A DNA stretch of 64,000 bases from Prevotella pallens ATCC 700821 (GTDB taxonomy: Bacteria > Bacteroidota > Bacteroidia > Bacteroidales > Bacteroidaceae), in contig NZ_GL982513.1 of assembly GCF_000220255.1 (NCBI RefSeq), positions 938,021 to 1,002,020 of the forward strand, in the 5' to 3' direction. Each line of letters starts with the position of its first letter. Positions within the stretch are counted from its first letter, which is position 1. A program made the translations under genes and the position numbers. Below are positions 51,595 to 60,786 of the stretch, in pieces. The notes below the pieces were generated by a model. It was not told where the DNA came from. It saw nothing but the letters and a program-made list of their open reading frames with translations, and did no database searches.

Positions 51595-54500
51595 ATGAAA
51601 AAGTATATGAAACAAATGCTATTAGTAGCTATTTTTATGCTATTAGGCTCGTTGAACGTTATGCGAGCAGAACACAATCAGCCTAATACCCCTTGTGTGA
51701 AGATGCACTTTGCGGGTAAGATTGGTAGTAAATATGCACTCTTAATTATGGGTGCAGAAGAGGGAGAGTATACGCTTAATTGGGGCGATGGCAACTCTCA
51801 CAAGGGAAAACTCAACAAAACTGCCACACGAATACAGGGAAACATCGAAACACAAGACCTTACTATTTATGGCAACATTGCAGTGTTAGAGTGTTCCAAC
51901 AACCAACTAACAACGCTTGACGTTACGAAACTGCCTATGCTAACGCACCTTATTTCGCGAAAGAATTTTGTAAGAGACTTGGACGTATCGGACAATCCAG
52001 AACTGAAACTTCTATACGTGCAAGACTCTCCGTTAGAAAAACTCGACCTAACACATAATTCTAAGATAGATAGCCTTATTCTTACCAATAACCGACTTAA
52101 GGAACTGACGCTTGCATCGCACCCTACATTGGAATTATTAATGTGCACATCTAACGCGCAACTAAAACACTTGAACCTAAAGAACTGTCCTAAACTAAAG
52201 CATCTTGACGCCTTGCAGACGCTTGTGGACGAATACGATTTGAGCAAGAATAGCGAATTGAGGTATGTAGCCGTAGGATTAGGACGGCCATTGCGCACAC
52301 TCTCACTACCAACAAACAACAAGATTGACACGTTGATGGTGCCTGCTGCTGGACTAAAGGCAATAGATTTATCGCAAACAAAACAACTGAAGCTGTTAGG
52401 AATAGACAACAACTACGAGCTTTCTCAACTCGACCTAACGGGAATGACACAACTTAAAGCTCTATCGTGTGAAGGCAACGCTCTTACAAGTCTGAACCTA
52501 TCAGCCTGTCGAAACCTTGAATCGCTGGTGTGTAACAACAATCAGCTAACTACACTCGACGTCAGCGGACTGAATAAATTGGAAACACTTACCTGTTTTT
52601 CTAACAACCTTGCCACACTGAGCCTAACAGGCTGTACAAGTATGAAAAACTTAGACTGCTCGGTAAATCCGAAATTAAACACGGCAGATTTTCCACATTC
52701 GCTCACTTCGCTCAATTGCAGCAGTTGCAATTTTGCACAGATAGAAACAACAAAACTACCATTGCTAAACAATCTTACTTGTGACGGCAACCAAATAGGC
52801 ACGCTCAACCTGACTGCACAAACAAAGCTCTCTGCTATAAATTGTGGTAACAACAAAATTGAGCAACTCGATTTCAGCAACTGTACAAGTCTGCTCGACG
52901 TTGTCATTGCGGGCAATCCCATCAGCACTGGCATTGGTTTCGATAACTGTAAAAATCTGCGCTATGTTTCGGTGAACAACACAAAGTTAGATGCGTGTGC
53001 CCTGAATGCAATGTATCGTTCGTTGAGAGAAAAACGACCAGAGGACGACGAGAGCGATTTGCACGGCATTCTGCTATATAATGATGTGCCAGGAGCTGCC
53101 AAAGTGAGCAACACGAAGATTGCAACAGACAAGGGCTGGCTGGTTTCAGTAGTAGGCGATGGAACAGGCTGTCAGGAAGAAGTAGGCGATAGAATAAAGA
53201 AGGTAGTGGTAAGTGTGGATAAAGCAGGAGAACTTGAAGACAAGATTCCCGAGAATGTGTGGCTCGATGTTGTGGACACTCTAAAGATAGTTGGACCACT
53301 GAACAGTTACGACCTGCGTTGGGTAAGAAAGTTCTGCGGGGCTGATGAATATGGTGCGCTGATACCCACAACGCTGAAAAGAATAGACCTATCCGAAGTT
53401 TCCTTTGTATCTACAGGCGACACATCGGATAGCTATTACATCTTTACCGACGATATGGGGAAGGACAGAAAGTATTTTGTTGATGGAACAAAACCCACCT
53501 TGCTGCCCGAAAAGTTATTCTTTAAGTGTTGCAGCATAGAGTCGGTGGTGCTTCCAAAACATATTCGAGAAATAGGCATTGGTGCATTCTTTAAATGCGT
53601 CAGTATGAAAGAAGTTGTAATTCCAGACGAAGTTACCGAGATACAAAGCACAGCATTTGGTGTTTGCGATGCATTGGAAACCATTCAGCTGCCATCTAAA
53701 CTAAAAACAATGGGCAACTACGTGTTTACCTATTGTGCTAAGCTAAAGGAAGTGGCAATACCCGATGGCGTAACAAAGATAAACAAGCGCACATTCGACC
53801 AAACACCCATGCTAAAGAAGCTAACGCTGCCAAAATCGCTCCAAGACTTGGCAATTGAAGCTTTCTTTGGTGCAAACGGACTGGAACAGATTCAAATTCC
53901 TGAAGGCATCACCACCTTGCCCGAAGGTGCTTTTGGTATGTGCGAGGCACTGAAGAAAGCAGAACTGCCCGCATCGCTCACAAAGATAGACAAGAATGCT
54001 TTTCAAGATTGCCACAACTTAGAAACTATAGAACTGAAAGAAGGGCTAAAACACATTGCTGTATATGCGTTTCAGAACTGTAAGAAACTACACAACGTTA
54101 CGCTTCCAAATTCATTGGAAATCATTGAAAACGAAGCATTCCTGAATTGCAACGATATGGCAGGACTAAAGTTAGGAAGCGGATTGAAAACGATTGGCGA
54201 GAAAGCATTCTTCCACAATCACGGCATAGAATCGCTCGAAATACCTACGGCGACAGAGATGATAGACTACGCTGCCTTTGCCGAATGTCTCGGACTGAAG
54301 CGAGTGGCGTTAGGTATGTCGGCTGCCAAACTTATAGACAATCCGTTCCTTGGTTGCGCTGCCCTCCAATTGTTCGAAGTTGATGCCAACAACGAAAAGT
54401 ATGCTGTAGAGAATGGTGTACTTTACAACAAGAATTACACAACGCTCTACATTTATCCAAATGGAAAGAACGACAAGAACTTTACGATGAATGTCAGCAC

Positions 54501-55029
54501 AAAGAAGATTGCCGACTTTGCCTTCTGGTACTGCAAAAATATTGAGAAACTAGAGTTTTCGCCAGCTTTCAACGAGTTCGGATACAGAGCATTCTGTGGC
54601 TGCAGCGGTTTAAACAGCTTAACAGTTAAGAACATTAAACCAGTAGAGAACACCTACACAGACGATGTGTTCGAAGGTGTAAAACACGAAACGTGTACGC
54701 TAATTGTACCAGTAGGAAGCAAGCAGGCTTACAGCACCTCGCGCACTTGGAAAGAGTTTAACATTGTTGAAGCCACGCCAGATGCCGTAGAGGCTGTGAA
54801 CAGCGAAACACCAACCGTGCAGAACAACGAAAACAGCATAGTTCTATCGAACGTATCGCACCACTTCAATACAGTTGCACTCTACAACCTTACTGGCTGC
54901 AAACTTGCCGAAGTTGCAATACATTCAGGCAATGCCCGAATAGATGCAACCAGCATACCTTCAGGAGTCTACGTTCTTACTCTCTGTGGAGCTAAGCGCA
55001 GTTGTTCGTTGAAACTTATTCGACCATAA
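51595..55029 (+). CDS. BspA-like leucine-rich-repeat surface protein
   Basis: About 1144 residues. Start 51595 ('MKKYMKQMLLVAIFML') gives a signal peptide; the longer frame from 51475 spans the promoter. Residues about 60-480 form LRRs of the 'L..LNC..N.L..LDLS' type; about 560-1050 are Treponema-type LRR_5 units ('IP.GVT.I...AF..C..L..I.LP'). The C-terminal 75 residues ('VALYNLTGCKLAEV', 'IPSGVYVLTLCG') are a type IX sorting domain. BspA proteins bind fibronectin, fibrinogen and other bacteria. The coding DNA is richer in G+C than its surroundings, which could mean different ancestry or repeat-driven composition. Confidence 0.93.
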   Translation: MKKYMKQMLLVAIFMLLGSLNVMRAEHNQPNTPCVKMHFAGKIGSKYALLIMGAEEGEYTLNWGDGNSHKGKLNKTATRIQGNIETQDLTIYGNIAVLECSNNQLTTLDVTKLPMLTHLISRKNFVRDLDVSDNPELKLLYVQDSPLEKLDLTHNSKIDSLILTNNRLKELTLASHPTLELLMCTSNAQLKHLNLKNCPKLKHLDALQTLVDEYDLSKNSELRYVAVGLGRPLRTLSLPTNNKIDTLMVPAAGLKAIDLSQTKQLKLLGIDNNYELSQLDLTGMTQLKALSCEGNALTSLNLSACRNLESLVCNNNQLTTLDVSGLNKLETLTCFSNNLATLSLTGCTSMKNLDCSVNPKLNTADFPHSLTSLNCSSCNFAQIETTKLPLLNNLTCDGNQIGTLNLTAQTKLSAINCGNNKIEQLDFSNCTSLLDVVIAGNPISTGIGFDNCKNLRYVSVNNTKLDACALNAMYRSLREKRPEDDESDLHGILLYNDVPGAAKVSNTKIATDKGWLVSVVGDGTGCQEEVGDRIKKVVVSVDKAGELEDKIPENVWLDVVDTLKIVGPLNSYDLRWVRKFCGADEYGALIPTTLKRIDLSEVSFVSTGDTSDSYYIFTDDMGKDRKYFVDGTKPTLLPEKLFFKCCSIESVVLPKHIREIGIGAFFKCVSMKEVVIPDEVTEIQSTAFGVCDALETIQLPSKLKTMGNYVFTYCAKLKEVAIPDGVTKINKRTFDQTPMLKKLTLPKSLQDLAIEAFFGANGLEQIQIPEGITTLPEGAFGMCEALKKAELPASLTKIDKNAFQDCHNLETIELKEGLKHIAVYAFQNCKKLHNVTLPNSLEIIENEAFLNCNDMAGLKLGSGLKTIGEKAFFHNHGIESLEIPTATEMIDYAAFAECLGLKRVALGMSAAKLIDNPFLGCAALQLFEVDANNEKYAVENGVLYNKNYTTLYIYPNGKNDKNFTMNVSTKKIADFAFWYCKNIEKLEFSPAFNEFGYRAFCGCSGLNSLTVKNIKPVENTYTDDVFEGVKHETCTLIVPVGSKQAYSTSRTWKEFNIVEATPDAVEAVNSETPTVQNNENSIVLSNVSHHFNTVALYNLTGCKLAEVAIHSGNARIDATSIPSGVYVLTLCGAKRSCSLKLIRP

Positions 55030-55046
55030 CCGCCACATTATATTCT

Positions 55047-55092
55047 ACACAAAGTATGCCGTCCCGATACTTCTAGACGGCATACTTTGTGT
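55047..55092. terminator. bidirectional terminator between BspA-like and HU-related genes
   Basis: A 17-bp perfect stem, ACACAAAGTATGCCGTC with its reverse complement, around a 12-base loop; it serves both convergent genes. Confidence 0.85.
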
Positions 55093-55136
55093 TTGTAGGC
55101 ATCATAGTATATACGAAACCCATCAAACTCGGTTCC

Positions 55137-55556
55137 CTACAGCTTACCTTTCTTCTCCGACTTACTCACTTGTTCGTACGACACATCGTTCAACGTGAAA
55201 TATTTAGCCGATGGCGAAAGCTTTACCACAGCTTTCTCTATATGCACATTGGGCTTAAACTTCTCGCCCTTAGGCACCGCTTTACTTTTAAATGATGGTT
55301 TAAGTGTACCCAAATCGCCAAATTCCACAATGTCGCCACTTGCAACAATCTCGCGTGCTATCTCTGTTGAATAGCTTAAAACAGCCGCCACTTCTTGGCG
55401 GGTGAATGTGGTAGCACGAGCCACTTGTGCACAAAAGTTTTCAAAATCAACCCGACGACGATTCGTAGGCTGTGCAATCTGCATAATCTGTTTGCCTTTC
55501 GGACCAACATTTAGTTTACGCTCTACCAAAATGTAACTCAATGATTTTCCTGCCAT
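55137..55556 (-). CDS. HU-related DNA-binding protein (HU_rel type)
   Basis: 139 residues. An HU/IHF-like fold with the Bacteroidetes N-terminal extension 'SYILVERKLNVGPKGKQIMQIAQP', the helical dimer part 'FCAQVARATTFTRQEVAAVLSYS', the 'VEFGDLGTLKPSFKSKAV' saddle and a basic tail. These proteins bind and bend DNA; their exact role is not settled. The promoter is flanked by a 12-bp inverted repeat (see separate entry), which could mean self-regulation. The AAGCTTATAAGCTT array lies just upstream. Confidence 0.92.
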   Translation of the reverse strand: MAGKSLSYILVERKLNVGPKGKQIMQIAQPTNRRRVDFENFCAQVARATTFTRQEVAAVLSYSTEIAREIVASGDIVEFGDLGTLKPSFKSKAVPKGEKFKPNVHIEKAVVKLSPSAKYFTLNDVSYEQVSKSEKKGKL

Positions 55557-55596
55557 AAGTTAGTAATAACTCCTCCCTTATTCTGTCTTTCCGAAG

Positions 55597-55663
55597 CCGA
55601 AGGAATTAGTCTTCAGAAGCCTTTTTACTACATTAACAGCACAAAGATACTTAATTCCTTCGG
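55597..55663. promoter_or_regulatory. 12-bp inverted repeat flanking the HU-related gene promoter
   Basis: CCGAAGGAATTA (55597-55608) and its exact complement TAATTCCTTCGG (55652-55663), 43 bp apart. One arm is in the leader and the other in the -7/-33 spacer, so it is a DNA operator pair rather than an mRNA hairpin. Confidence 0.6.
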
Positions 55664-55672
55664 TTTTTACAA
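55642..55672 (-). promoter_or_regulatory. promoter of the HU-related gene
   Basis: Minus-strand TTG (55670-55672), 20 bases, TATCTTTG (55642-55649). Leader about 80 bases. Confidence 0.8.
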
Positions 55673-55684
55673 TAGATAGAACTA

Positions 55685-55866
55685 AAAAAACTTATAAGCT
55701 ATAAATAAAAAGCTTATAAGTTATTATCAAAAAGCTTATAAGCTATTCGCAAAAAGCTTATAAGCTATTTACAGAAAGCTTATAAGCTTTCTATCAAAAA
55801 CTTATAAGTAATTGGTAATAAGCTAATAAGAAGTTGCTAATAAACTAATAAGGAACAATGAAGTTA
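55685..55866 (-). repeat. tandem array, 8 units of 22 bp, core CTTATAAG
   Basis: CTTATAAG or its variants (last two CTAATAAG) starts at 55691, 55713, 55735, 55757, 55779, 55801, 55823 and 55845, exactly 22 bp apart. The unit AAAAAGCTTATAAGCTAT is the reverse complement of that in the array at 21613-21810. It lies between divergent promoters. 55867-56053 shows nothing further I can name. Confidence 0.95.
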
Positions 55867-56053
55867 TTAATAGTAATTGCTTGAAAACACACTGAATAGG
55901 CATTGTTTAGTTCGTAATGTTTTATGCGTTGAGCCATTCAGCTCGTCGGTTTCACCTTATTATATATACTCTTTAACACCACCGTAATACGGGCTTCACA
56001 GCATTTACAAGGCGAAAAAACAACAGTAAGAAAGCACAAATATAACATAATGA

Positions 56054-56084
56054 TTTTGTTTTTAAAAAAATAACATTACCTTTG
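56054..56084 (+). promoter_or_regulatory. promoter of dsbD
   Basis: TTTTG at 56054-56058, 18 bases, TACCTTTG at 56077-56084. Confidence 0.75.
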
Positions 56085-56164
56085 CAAACAGTAATCTTTC
56101 CATTCTCAAACAACATCAAATGAAAACAGAACAAAATAGCAACAATTTAAATAAGCTAACAACA

Positions 56165-58222
56165 ATGAAATCTAAGATTCTTTTAGCCTTGTTTGCGTTA
56201 TTCAGTCTTACAACAATGGCGCAAACCCCAGTACGCTTTAGTGTACAACAAAAGAAAGTATCGCCAACAGAGGTAGATGTTATTTTTACAGGTAAAATCG
56301 ATGCAGGTTGGCACGTATATTCAACAGGACTACCATCTGGCGGACCAACATCAGCAGCACTCACCACAGAAAAAGCTGAAGGCGCACAGCCAATGGGTAA
56401 GCTAACACCACGTGGTAAAGAAATAAACGTATTCGACAAAGTGTTCGAAATGAAACTACGCTACTTCGAACACAGTGTAAGCTTCGTACAGAAATATAAA
56501 ATAACAGGCAAAACTTATAAGATAGCAGGCTATATGGAATATGGCGCATGCAACGACGAAATGTGTATGCCACCTTCTTCAGTAGAGTTTAGCTATTCAG
56601 GCAACGGACCAGCCGATGCACCAGCAGCAACAGAAAACACAGCAGCCAAAGAGGGAGAAAACGAAATAGGCGAAGTGGCAGCTGCACCAGGTGCAACCAC
56701 AGATACAGCAAAGACAGCCGAATTGGGCGGAACAATGCCAGGCGACTCTGTGCAATCAGCAGGAACAAGTGCAGCAACAGCTTCAGAACTTTGGCAACCC
56801 GTAATTAAAGAACTGAAAGCGTTTAGCGCAGAAAAAGACAACAACGACAAGTCGTTATTGGGAATCTTTCTTATGGGTATCGTAGGAGGTTTCATAGCCT
56901 TGCTAACACCTTGCGTATGGCCTATTATTCCAATGACAGTAAGCTTCTTCCTAAAACGTGCTAAAGACGACAAGAAGAAAGGTATTCGCGACGCCGTAAC
57001 CTACGGAATCTCAATCATCGTAATCTATATGGGCTTGGCAGCTGTTATAACAGCCCTGTTCGGTCCGCAGAAACTGAACGAACTCGCAACAAACGCACCG
57101 TTCAACATCTTCTTCTTCCTAATGTTGGTAGTATTCGCATTGAGTTTCTTCGGCTGGTTCGAACTCCGTTTGCCAGCATCGTGGGGAAATGCAATCGACA
57201 ACAAGGCAGCAGCAACAACAGGCTTGCTTTCCATCTTCCTGATGGCATTCACACTTTCTTTGGTGTCATTCTCTTGTACAGCACCGGTAGTAGGACTTCT
57301 TCTTGTACAAGCAGCCACAAGTGGCGACTGGGTAGCACCAGCAATAGGTATGTTTGGTTTTGCATTTGCATTAGCCTTGCCTTTCACACTGTTTGCATTG
57401 TTCCCAACATGGCTGAAGCAAGCACCTAAATCAGGTTCATGGATGAATATGATTAAGGTAGTATTAGGCTTCATAGAATTAGCATTCGCTTTCAAGTTCC
57501 TATCAGTTGCCGACCTTGCATACGGCTGGCGTATACTCGACAGAGAAACATTCCTCGCAATATGGATTGTTATCTTTGGAATAATGGGACTCTACCTCAT
57601 TGGTAAAGTTAAATTCCCACACGACGACCAAACACAAACAGCTATGCCAGTACCTGCAATTATGCTTGGTATGATATCTTTAGCCTTCACAGTATATATG
57701 GTTCCAGGTCTTTGGGGTGCACCTTTGAAAGCTGTTAGTGCATTTGCACCACCTATTTACACACAAGACTTCAACTTGCACCATCAAGAAGTAGAACCAA
57801 AATACAAAGATTACGAAGAAGGTATGCGTGCTGCTGCACAAGCAGGAAAGCCAGTCTTGCTCGACTTTACAGGATTTGGTTGTGTAAACTGTCGTAAGAT
57901 GGAAGGTGCAGTGTGGACAAACGCAGAAGTTGCAGAGAAACTTAACAACGACTACATATTGATTTCGCTCTACGTAGACGATAAAACTCCGCTGAAAGAA
58001 CCTATTAAAGTAAAACGTCCCGATGGAACAACACGTACATTACGTACAGTCGGCGATAAATGGAGTTATTTGGAAGAATCTAAATTCGGATATCTGGCAC
58101 AACCATTCTATGTAACGGTAGACAATCATGGAAAACCACTTAGTGGTAGCTTCGTTTACAAAGAAGACATTCCTGGTTATCTCGACTTCCTAAATAAAGG
58201 TATTGAAAACTATAAGAAGTAA
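56165..58222 (+). CDS. dsbD: thiol:disulfide interchange protein DsbD
   Basis: Carries electrons from cytosolic thioredoxin to the periplasm. Met at 56165 gives a clean signal peptide (MKSKILLALFALFSL...); ATG 56120 gives 15 extra residues. An N-terminal periplasmic immunoglobulin-like domain (about 20-150), a Glu/Ala/Thr linker, eight membrane helices (about 235-550) with Cys in 'LLTPCVWPIIPM' and 'VSFSCTAPVVG', and a C-terminal thioredoxin domain with CVNC in 'FTGFGCVNCRKMEG'. The N-terminal domain has 'CNDEMCMPP'. All redox Cys are present. Monocistronic. Confidence 0.96.
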   Translation: MKSKILLALFALFSLTTMAQTPVRFSVQQKKVSPTEVDVIFTGKIDAGWHVYSTGLPSGGPTSAALTTEKAEGAQPMGKLTPRGKEINVFDKVFEMKLRYFEHSVSFVQKYKITGKTYKIAGYMEYGACNDEMCMPPSSVEFSYSGNGPADAPAATENTAAKEGENEIGEVAAAPGATTDTAKTAELGGTMPGDSVQSAGTSAATASELWQPVIKELKAFSAEKDNNDKSLLGIFLMGIVGGFIALLTPCVWPIIPMTVSFFLKRAKDDKKKGIRDAVTYGISIIVIYMGLAAVITALFGPQKLNELATNAPFNIFFFLMLVVFALSFFGWFELRLPASWGNAIDNKAAATTGLLSIFLMAFTLSLVSFSCTAPVVGLLLVQAATSGDWVAPAIGMFGFAFALALPFTLFALFPTWLKQAPKSGSWMNMIKVVLGFIELAFAFKFLSVADLAYGWRILDRETFLAIWIVIFGIMGLYLIGKVKFPHDDQTQTAMPVPAIMLGMISLAFTVYMVPGLWGAPLKAVSAFAPPIYTQDFNLHHQEVEPKYKDYEEGMRAAAQAGKPVLLDFTGFGCVNCRKMEGAVWTNAEVAEKLNNDYILISLYVDDKTPLKEPIKVKRPDGTTRTLRTVGDKWSYLEESKFGYLAQPFYVTVDNHGKPLSGSFVYKEDIPGYLDFLNKGIENYKK

Positions 58223-58316
58223 AATACATTAGGAAACATATCCTATCATTATAACTTAATAAGGTAACACACACAACCTTATTAGTAAAAGCAATAAGAG
58301 TTAGTAAAAACAATAA

Positions 58317-58363
58317 GACCAACAAGGTTTAGTTCTCAGAACAAACACTTGTTGGTCTTTTTC
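58317..58363 (+). terminator. terminator after dsbD
   Basis: Stem GACCAACAAG/CTTGTTGGTC, 21-base loop, five T. A second hairpin, TAATAAGGT/ACCTTATTA, is at 58258-58287. Confidence 0.85.
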
Positions 58364-58471
58364 TATCCAAAACATTCATTCTTTATACATTATATCTTAT
58401 GTTCTAAAACAGTGTTTTATTTGTTTTTATATGAATATGAAATAAAACTACATGTAAAAAATCCTAATTAA

Positions 58472-58503
58472 TTTTGACATTCAATACTTTTCATTTACAT
58501 TTG
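58472..58503 (+). promoter_or_regulatory. promoter of rsmI
   Basis: TTTTG ends at 58476, 19 bases, TACATTTG at 58496-58503; the ATG is 8 bases on, so the leader is about 5 bases. Confidence 0.8.
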
Positions 58504-58511
58504 CATCACTT

Positions 58512-59246
58512 ATGGGAATTTTATATCTTGTACCAACACCAGTAGGGAATATGGAAGACATGACATTTCGTGCCATTCGTATTCTTAAGGAAGCAGATTT
58601 AATACTCTGTGAAGATACTCGTACGTCGAGTAACTTGTTGAAACATTTCGATATAAAAAACCATTTAATATCCCATCACAAATATAACGAACACGGAACA
58701 GCTGCAAAAATAGTAGACAGATTAAAAGCTGGCGAAACAATTGCGCTTATATCAGATGCAGGTACGCCTGGAATTAGCGACCCAGGTTTCTATTTGGCTC
58801 GTGAAGCTATTGCAGCTGGCATTATAGTTCAAACACTTCCAGGTGCTACTGCCCTAATTCCTGCCATTGTATCGAGTGGTTTTCCGTGCGACCGATTTTG
58901 TTTCGAAGGTTTCTTGCCACAAAAAAAAGGACGTAAAACGCAAATAGAAAGTCTTGCCAACGAATCTCGTACAATGATATTTTACGAATCTCCTTATCGT
59001 ATCGTAAAAACATTGGAACAATTCATAGAAGTATTTGGTGATAGTCGTATGGTTAGTTGTTGTCGCGAAATATCTAAGGTGTACGAAGAAAGTGTTCGTG
59101 GAACTTTAGCTCAAGTGCTTGCACATTTCAAAGAAACTACACCCAAAGGCGAGTTTGTTATAGTGTTGGCGGGAAAAGAAAAAGAGAAGAAACGAAAGGA
59201 TATAAACGAAGAGCAACACTCTTCGAAGTATAATGAAAATAGATAG
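58512..59246 (+). CDS. rsmI: 16S rRNA 2'-O-methyltransferase RsmI
   Basis: Methylates the ribose of C1402 in 16S rRNA. The start 'LYLVPTPVGNMEDMTFRAI', 'CEDTRTSSNLLKHF', 'ISDAGTPGISDPGF' and 'LPGATALIPA' are diagnostic of the tetrapyrrole-methylase-like fold. 244 residues; the tail after about 222 is Lys/Glu-rich. The lipoprotein gene starts 3 bp after it, so the two are one operon. Confidence 0.97.
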   Translation: MGILYLVPTPVGNMEDMTFRAIRILKEADLILCEDTRTSSNLLKHFDIKNHLISHHKYNEHGTAAKIVDRLKAGETIALISDAGTPGISDPGFYLAREAIAAGIIVQTLPGATALIPAIVSSGFPCDRFCFEGFLPQKKGRKTQIESLANESRTMIFYESPYRIVKTLEQFIEVFGDSRMVSCCREISKVYEESVRGTLAQVLAHFKETTPKGEFVIVLAGKEKEKKRKDINEEQHSSKYNENR

Positions 59247-59249
59247 AAT

Positions 59250-60161
59250 ATGAAAAAGCTATTAATTTATGCAGCTTGCGGTGCTATAGCACTTGCTTCT
59301 TGCAAACAAGAAAAGTCTACACTTAATCCAGCAGAAATTCAAAACGATTCTTTGCGTGCTATTATTAATGCTCGTGATAATGAAGTAAACGATATGATGG
59401 CTACGCTTAATCAGATTCAACAAGGATTTGCTGAGATTAATGCAGCAGAAAATAGAGTTACTTTAGCGAAAGAAGGAGAAAAAGGAGATAAAACTGCACA
59501 GATAAGAGAGAATATACAATTTATTGCTCAACGTATGCAGGAAAATCGCGATTTGATAAAGAAACTCCAAAAACAACTACAAGAAACTGGATTTAAGGGT
59601 GAAGAAATGAAAAAGACCCTTACGCAGATGACTGCACAATTAGCACAAAAGGATAATGAACTTAAAGCACTTCGTGCGGAACTAGCTTCTAAAAATATCC
59701 ACATTAAGGAACTCGACCAGACTATTACTGGCTTGAACAGCGATGTTTCTAACTTAAAAGCAGATAAAGAAAACCTGACTACTGCAAAGCAAAACTTAGA
59801 AACAGAAAAGGCAAACTTACAGACTGAGTCGAACCAAAAGAGCGAAACTATCTCTTCGCAAGATGTACAACTAAATACGGGTTGGTATGTTTTTGGTACG
59901 AAGAAGGAGCTTAAAGACCAAAAAATTCTCTCTGGTGGAAAGGTTTTACAAGGCAGTTTCAACAAAAACTATTTCACAAAGATAGATATTCGTTCTACAC
60001 GCGAAGTTAAATTGTACAGTAAGAGTGCTACTATTCTTACAGCTCACCCAAGCAACAGCTATTCTCTTACGAAAGATGCAGCAGGACAGTATATTCTTCG
60101 CATTAACGATCCTCAAACTTTCTGGAGTACAAGCAAATATCTTGTAGTACAAGTAAAATAG
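59250..60161 (+). CDS. coiled-coil lipoprotein
   Basis: 303 residues: signal peptide with lipobox LASC (Cys at about 19), a long coiled coil (about 30-195) rich in Lys, Glu, Leu and Gln with heptads, and a C-terminal beta domain (about 205-303; 'LNTGWYVFGTKKELKDQKIL', 'SKYLVVQVK'). Such lipoproteins are conserved beside rsmI or mfd in Bacteroidales, function unknown; it probably sits in the outer membrane facing the periplasm. Cotranscribed with rsmI and followed by a terminator. Confidence 0.85.
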   Translation: MKKLLIYAACGAIALASCKQEKSTLNPAEIQNDSLRAIINARDNEVNDMMATLNQIQQGFAEINAAENRVTLAKEGEKGDKTAQIRENIQFIAQRMQENRDLIKKLQKQLQETGFKGEEMKKTLTQMTAQLAQKDNELKALRAELASKNIHIKELDQTITGLNSDVSNLKADKENLTTAKQNLETEKANLQTESNQKSETISSQDVQLNTGWYVFGTKKELKDQKILSGGKVLQGSFNKNYFTKIDIRSTREVKLYSKSATILTAHPSNSYSLTKDAAGQYILRINDPQTFWSTSKYLVVQVK

Positions 60162-60180
60162 AAATATAAACTTATTAAGT

Positions 60181-60222
60181 AGGGAGGTGAACACATTCAC
60201 AGTTGTTTACCTCCTTTTTTAT
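60181..60222 (+). terminator. terminator of the rsmI-lipoprotein operon
   Basis: Stem GGAGGTGAACA/TGTTTACCTCC (one G-T), 10-base loop, six T. Confidence 0.9.
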
Positions 60223-60728
60223 ATATACTGTTTTTATCTCCATTGCACGTTTTCTTTAATAGAATACAGCTTTTTATATCTTCTATTGCAATCCTAAGTG
60301 GTTATTCTTTATTTTACACTTATTTACTGCCTTTATATTCTTGTTTTTATAAAAATATACGCATTACTTACTGATTCTTTTGGTATTATTTTAAGAAATC
60401 AAAACGGAGAATATATCGAAGTTCTTGAAATGGAATTAGATTGAGTGTGGAATATAATTATAAAAATAAAAAACATAATTATAAATTCAGAAGTTCTAAT
60501 TATATTTTTAATAAAATCTAATTATGTTTTCTCCATTAGTTATATTCTCCCTCTCGAAAGGTTTTACTTTCTATTTGAAAAGTAGTGCTTTGTTCTTCCT
60601 AATAATCAAAAGAACATAAGCTTTATATAAGTCCCATTTTTAGAAGTTTGCCATTATCCATTGTCATTCTACAACCATTTCCACAACTTTCTTACATAAA
60701 CTCCAGTCTATATTTAAGGCAAAAGTTG
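60223..60728. other. non-coding region upstream of mfd
   Basis: No gene. It contains the TAATTATA array at 60451-60548; the rest shows no clear element. Confidence 0.55.
60451..60548. repeat. tandem array, 5 units, core TAATTATA, 21-22 bp period
   Basis: TAATTATA starts at 60455, 60476, 60497 and 60519 (TAATTATG) and a weak copy at 60541; intervals 21, 21, 22 and 22. Spacers vary. Same family as 4683-4780. Confidence 0.75.
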
Positions 60729-60736
60729 TATCTTTG
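60729..60736 (+). promoter_or_regulatory. -7 box of mfd
   Basis: TATCTTTG, 50 bp before the ATG; -33 weak. Confidence 0.6.
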
Positions 60737-60786
60737 TACTTCAAAAAAAGTAAAATCTAACAGTTTGTTGAAACGCAATAATTGCG

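Noticed and set aside
52542-53371. Minus-strand frames in the BspA-like gene
   Set aside because: Antisense of leucine-rich repeats; the repeat periodicity is only meaningful on the plus strand.
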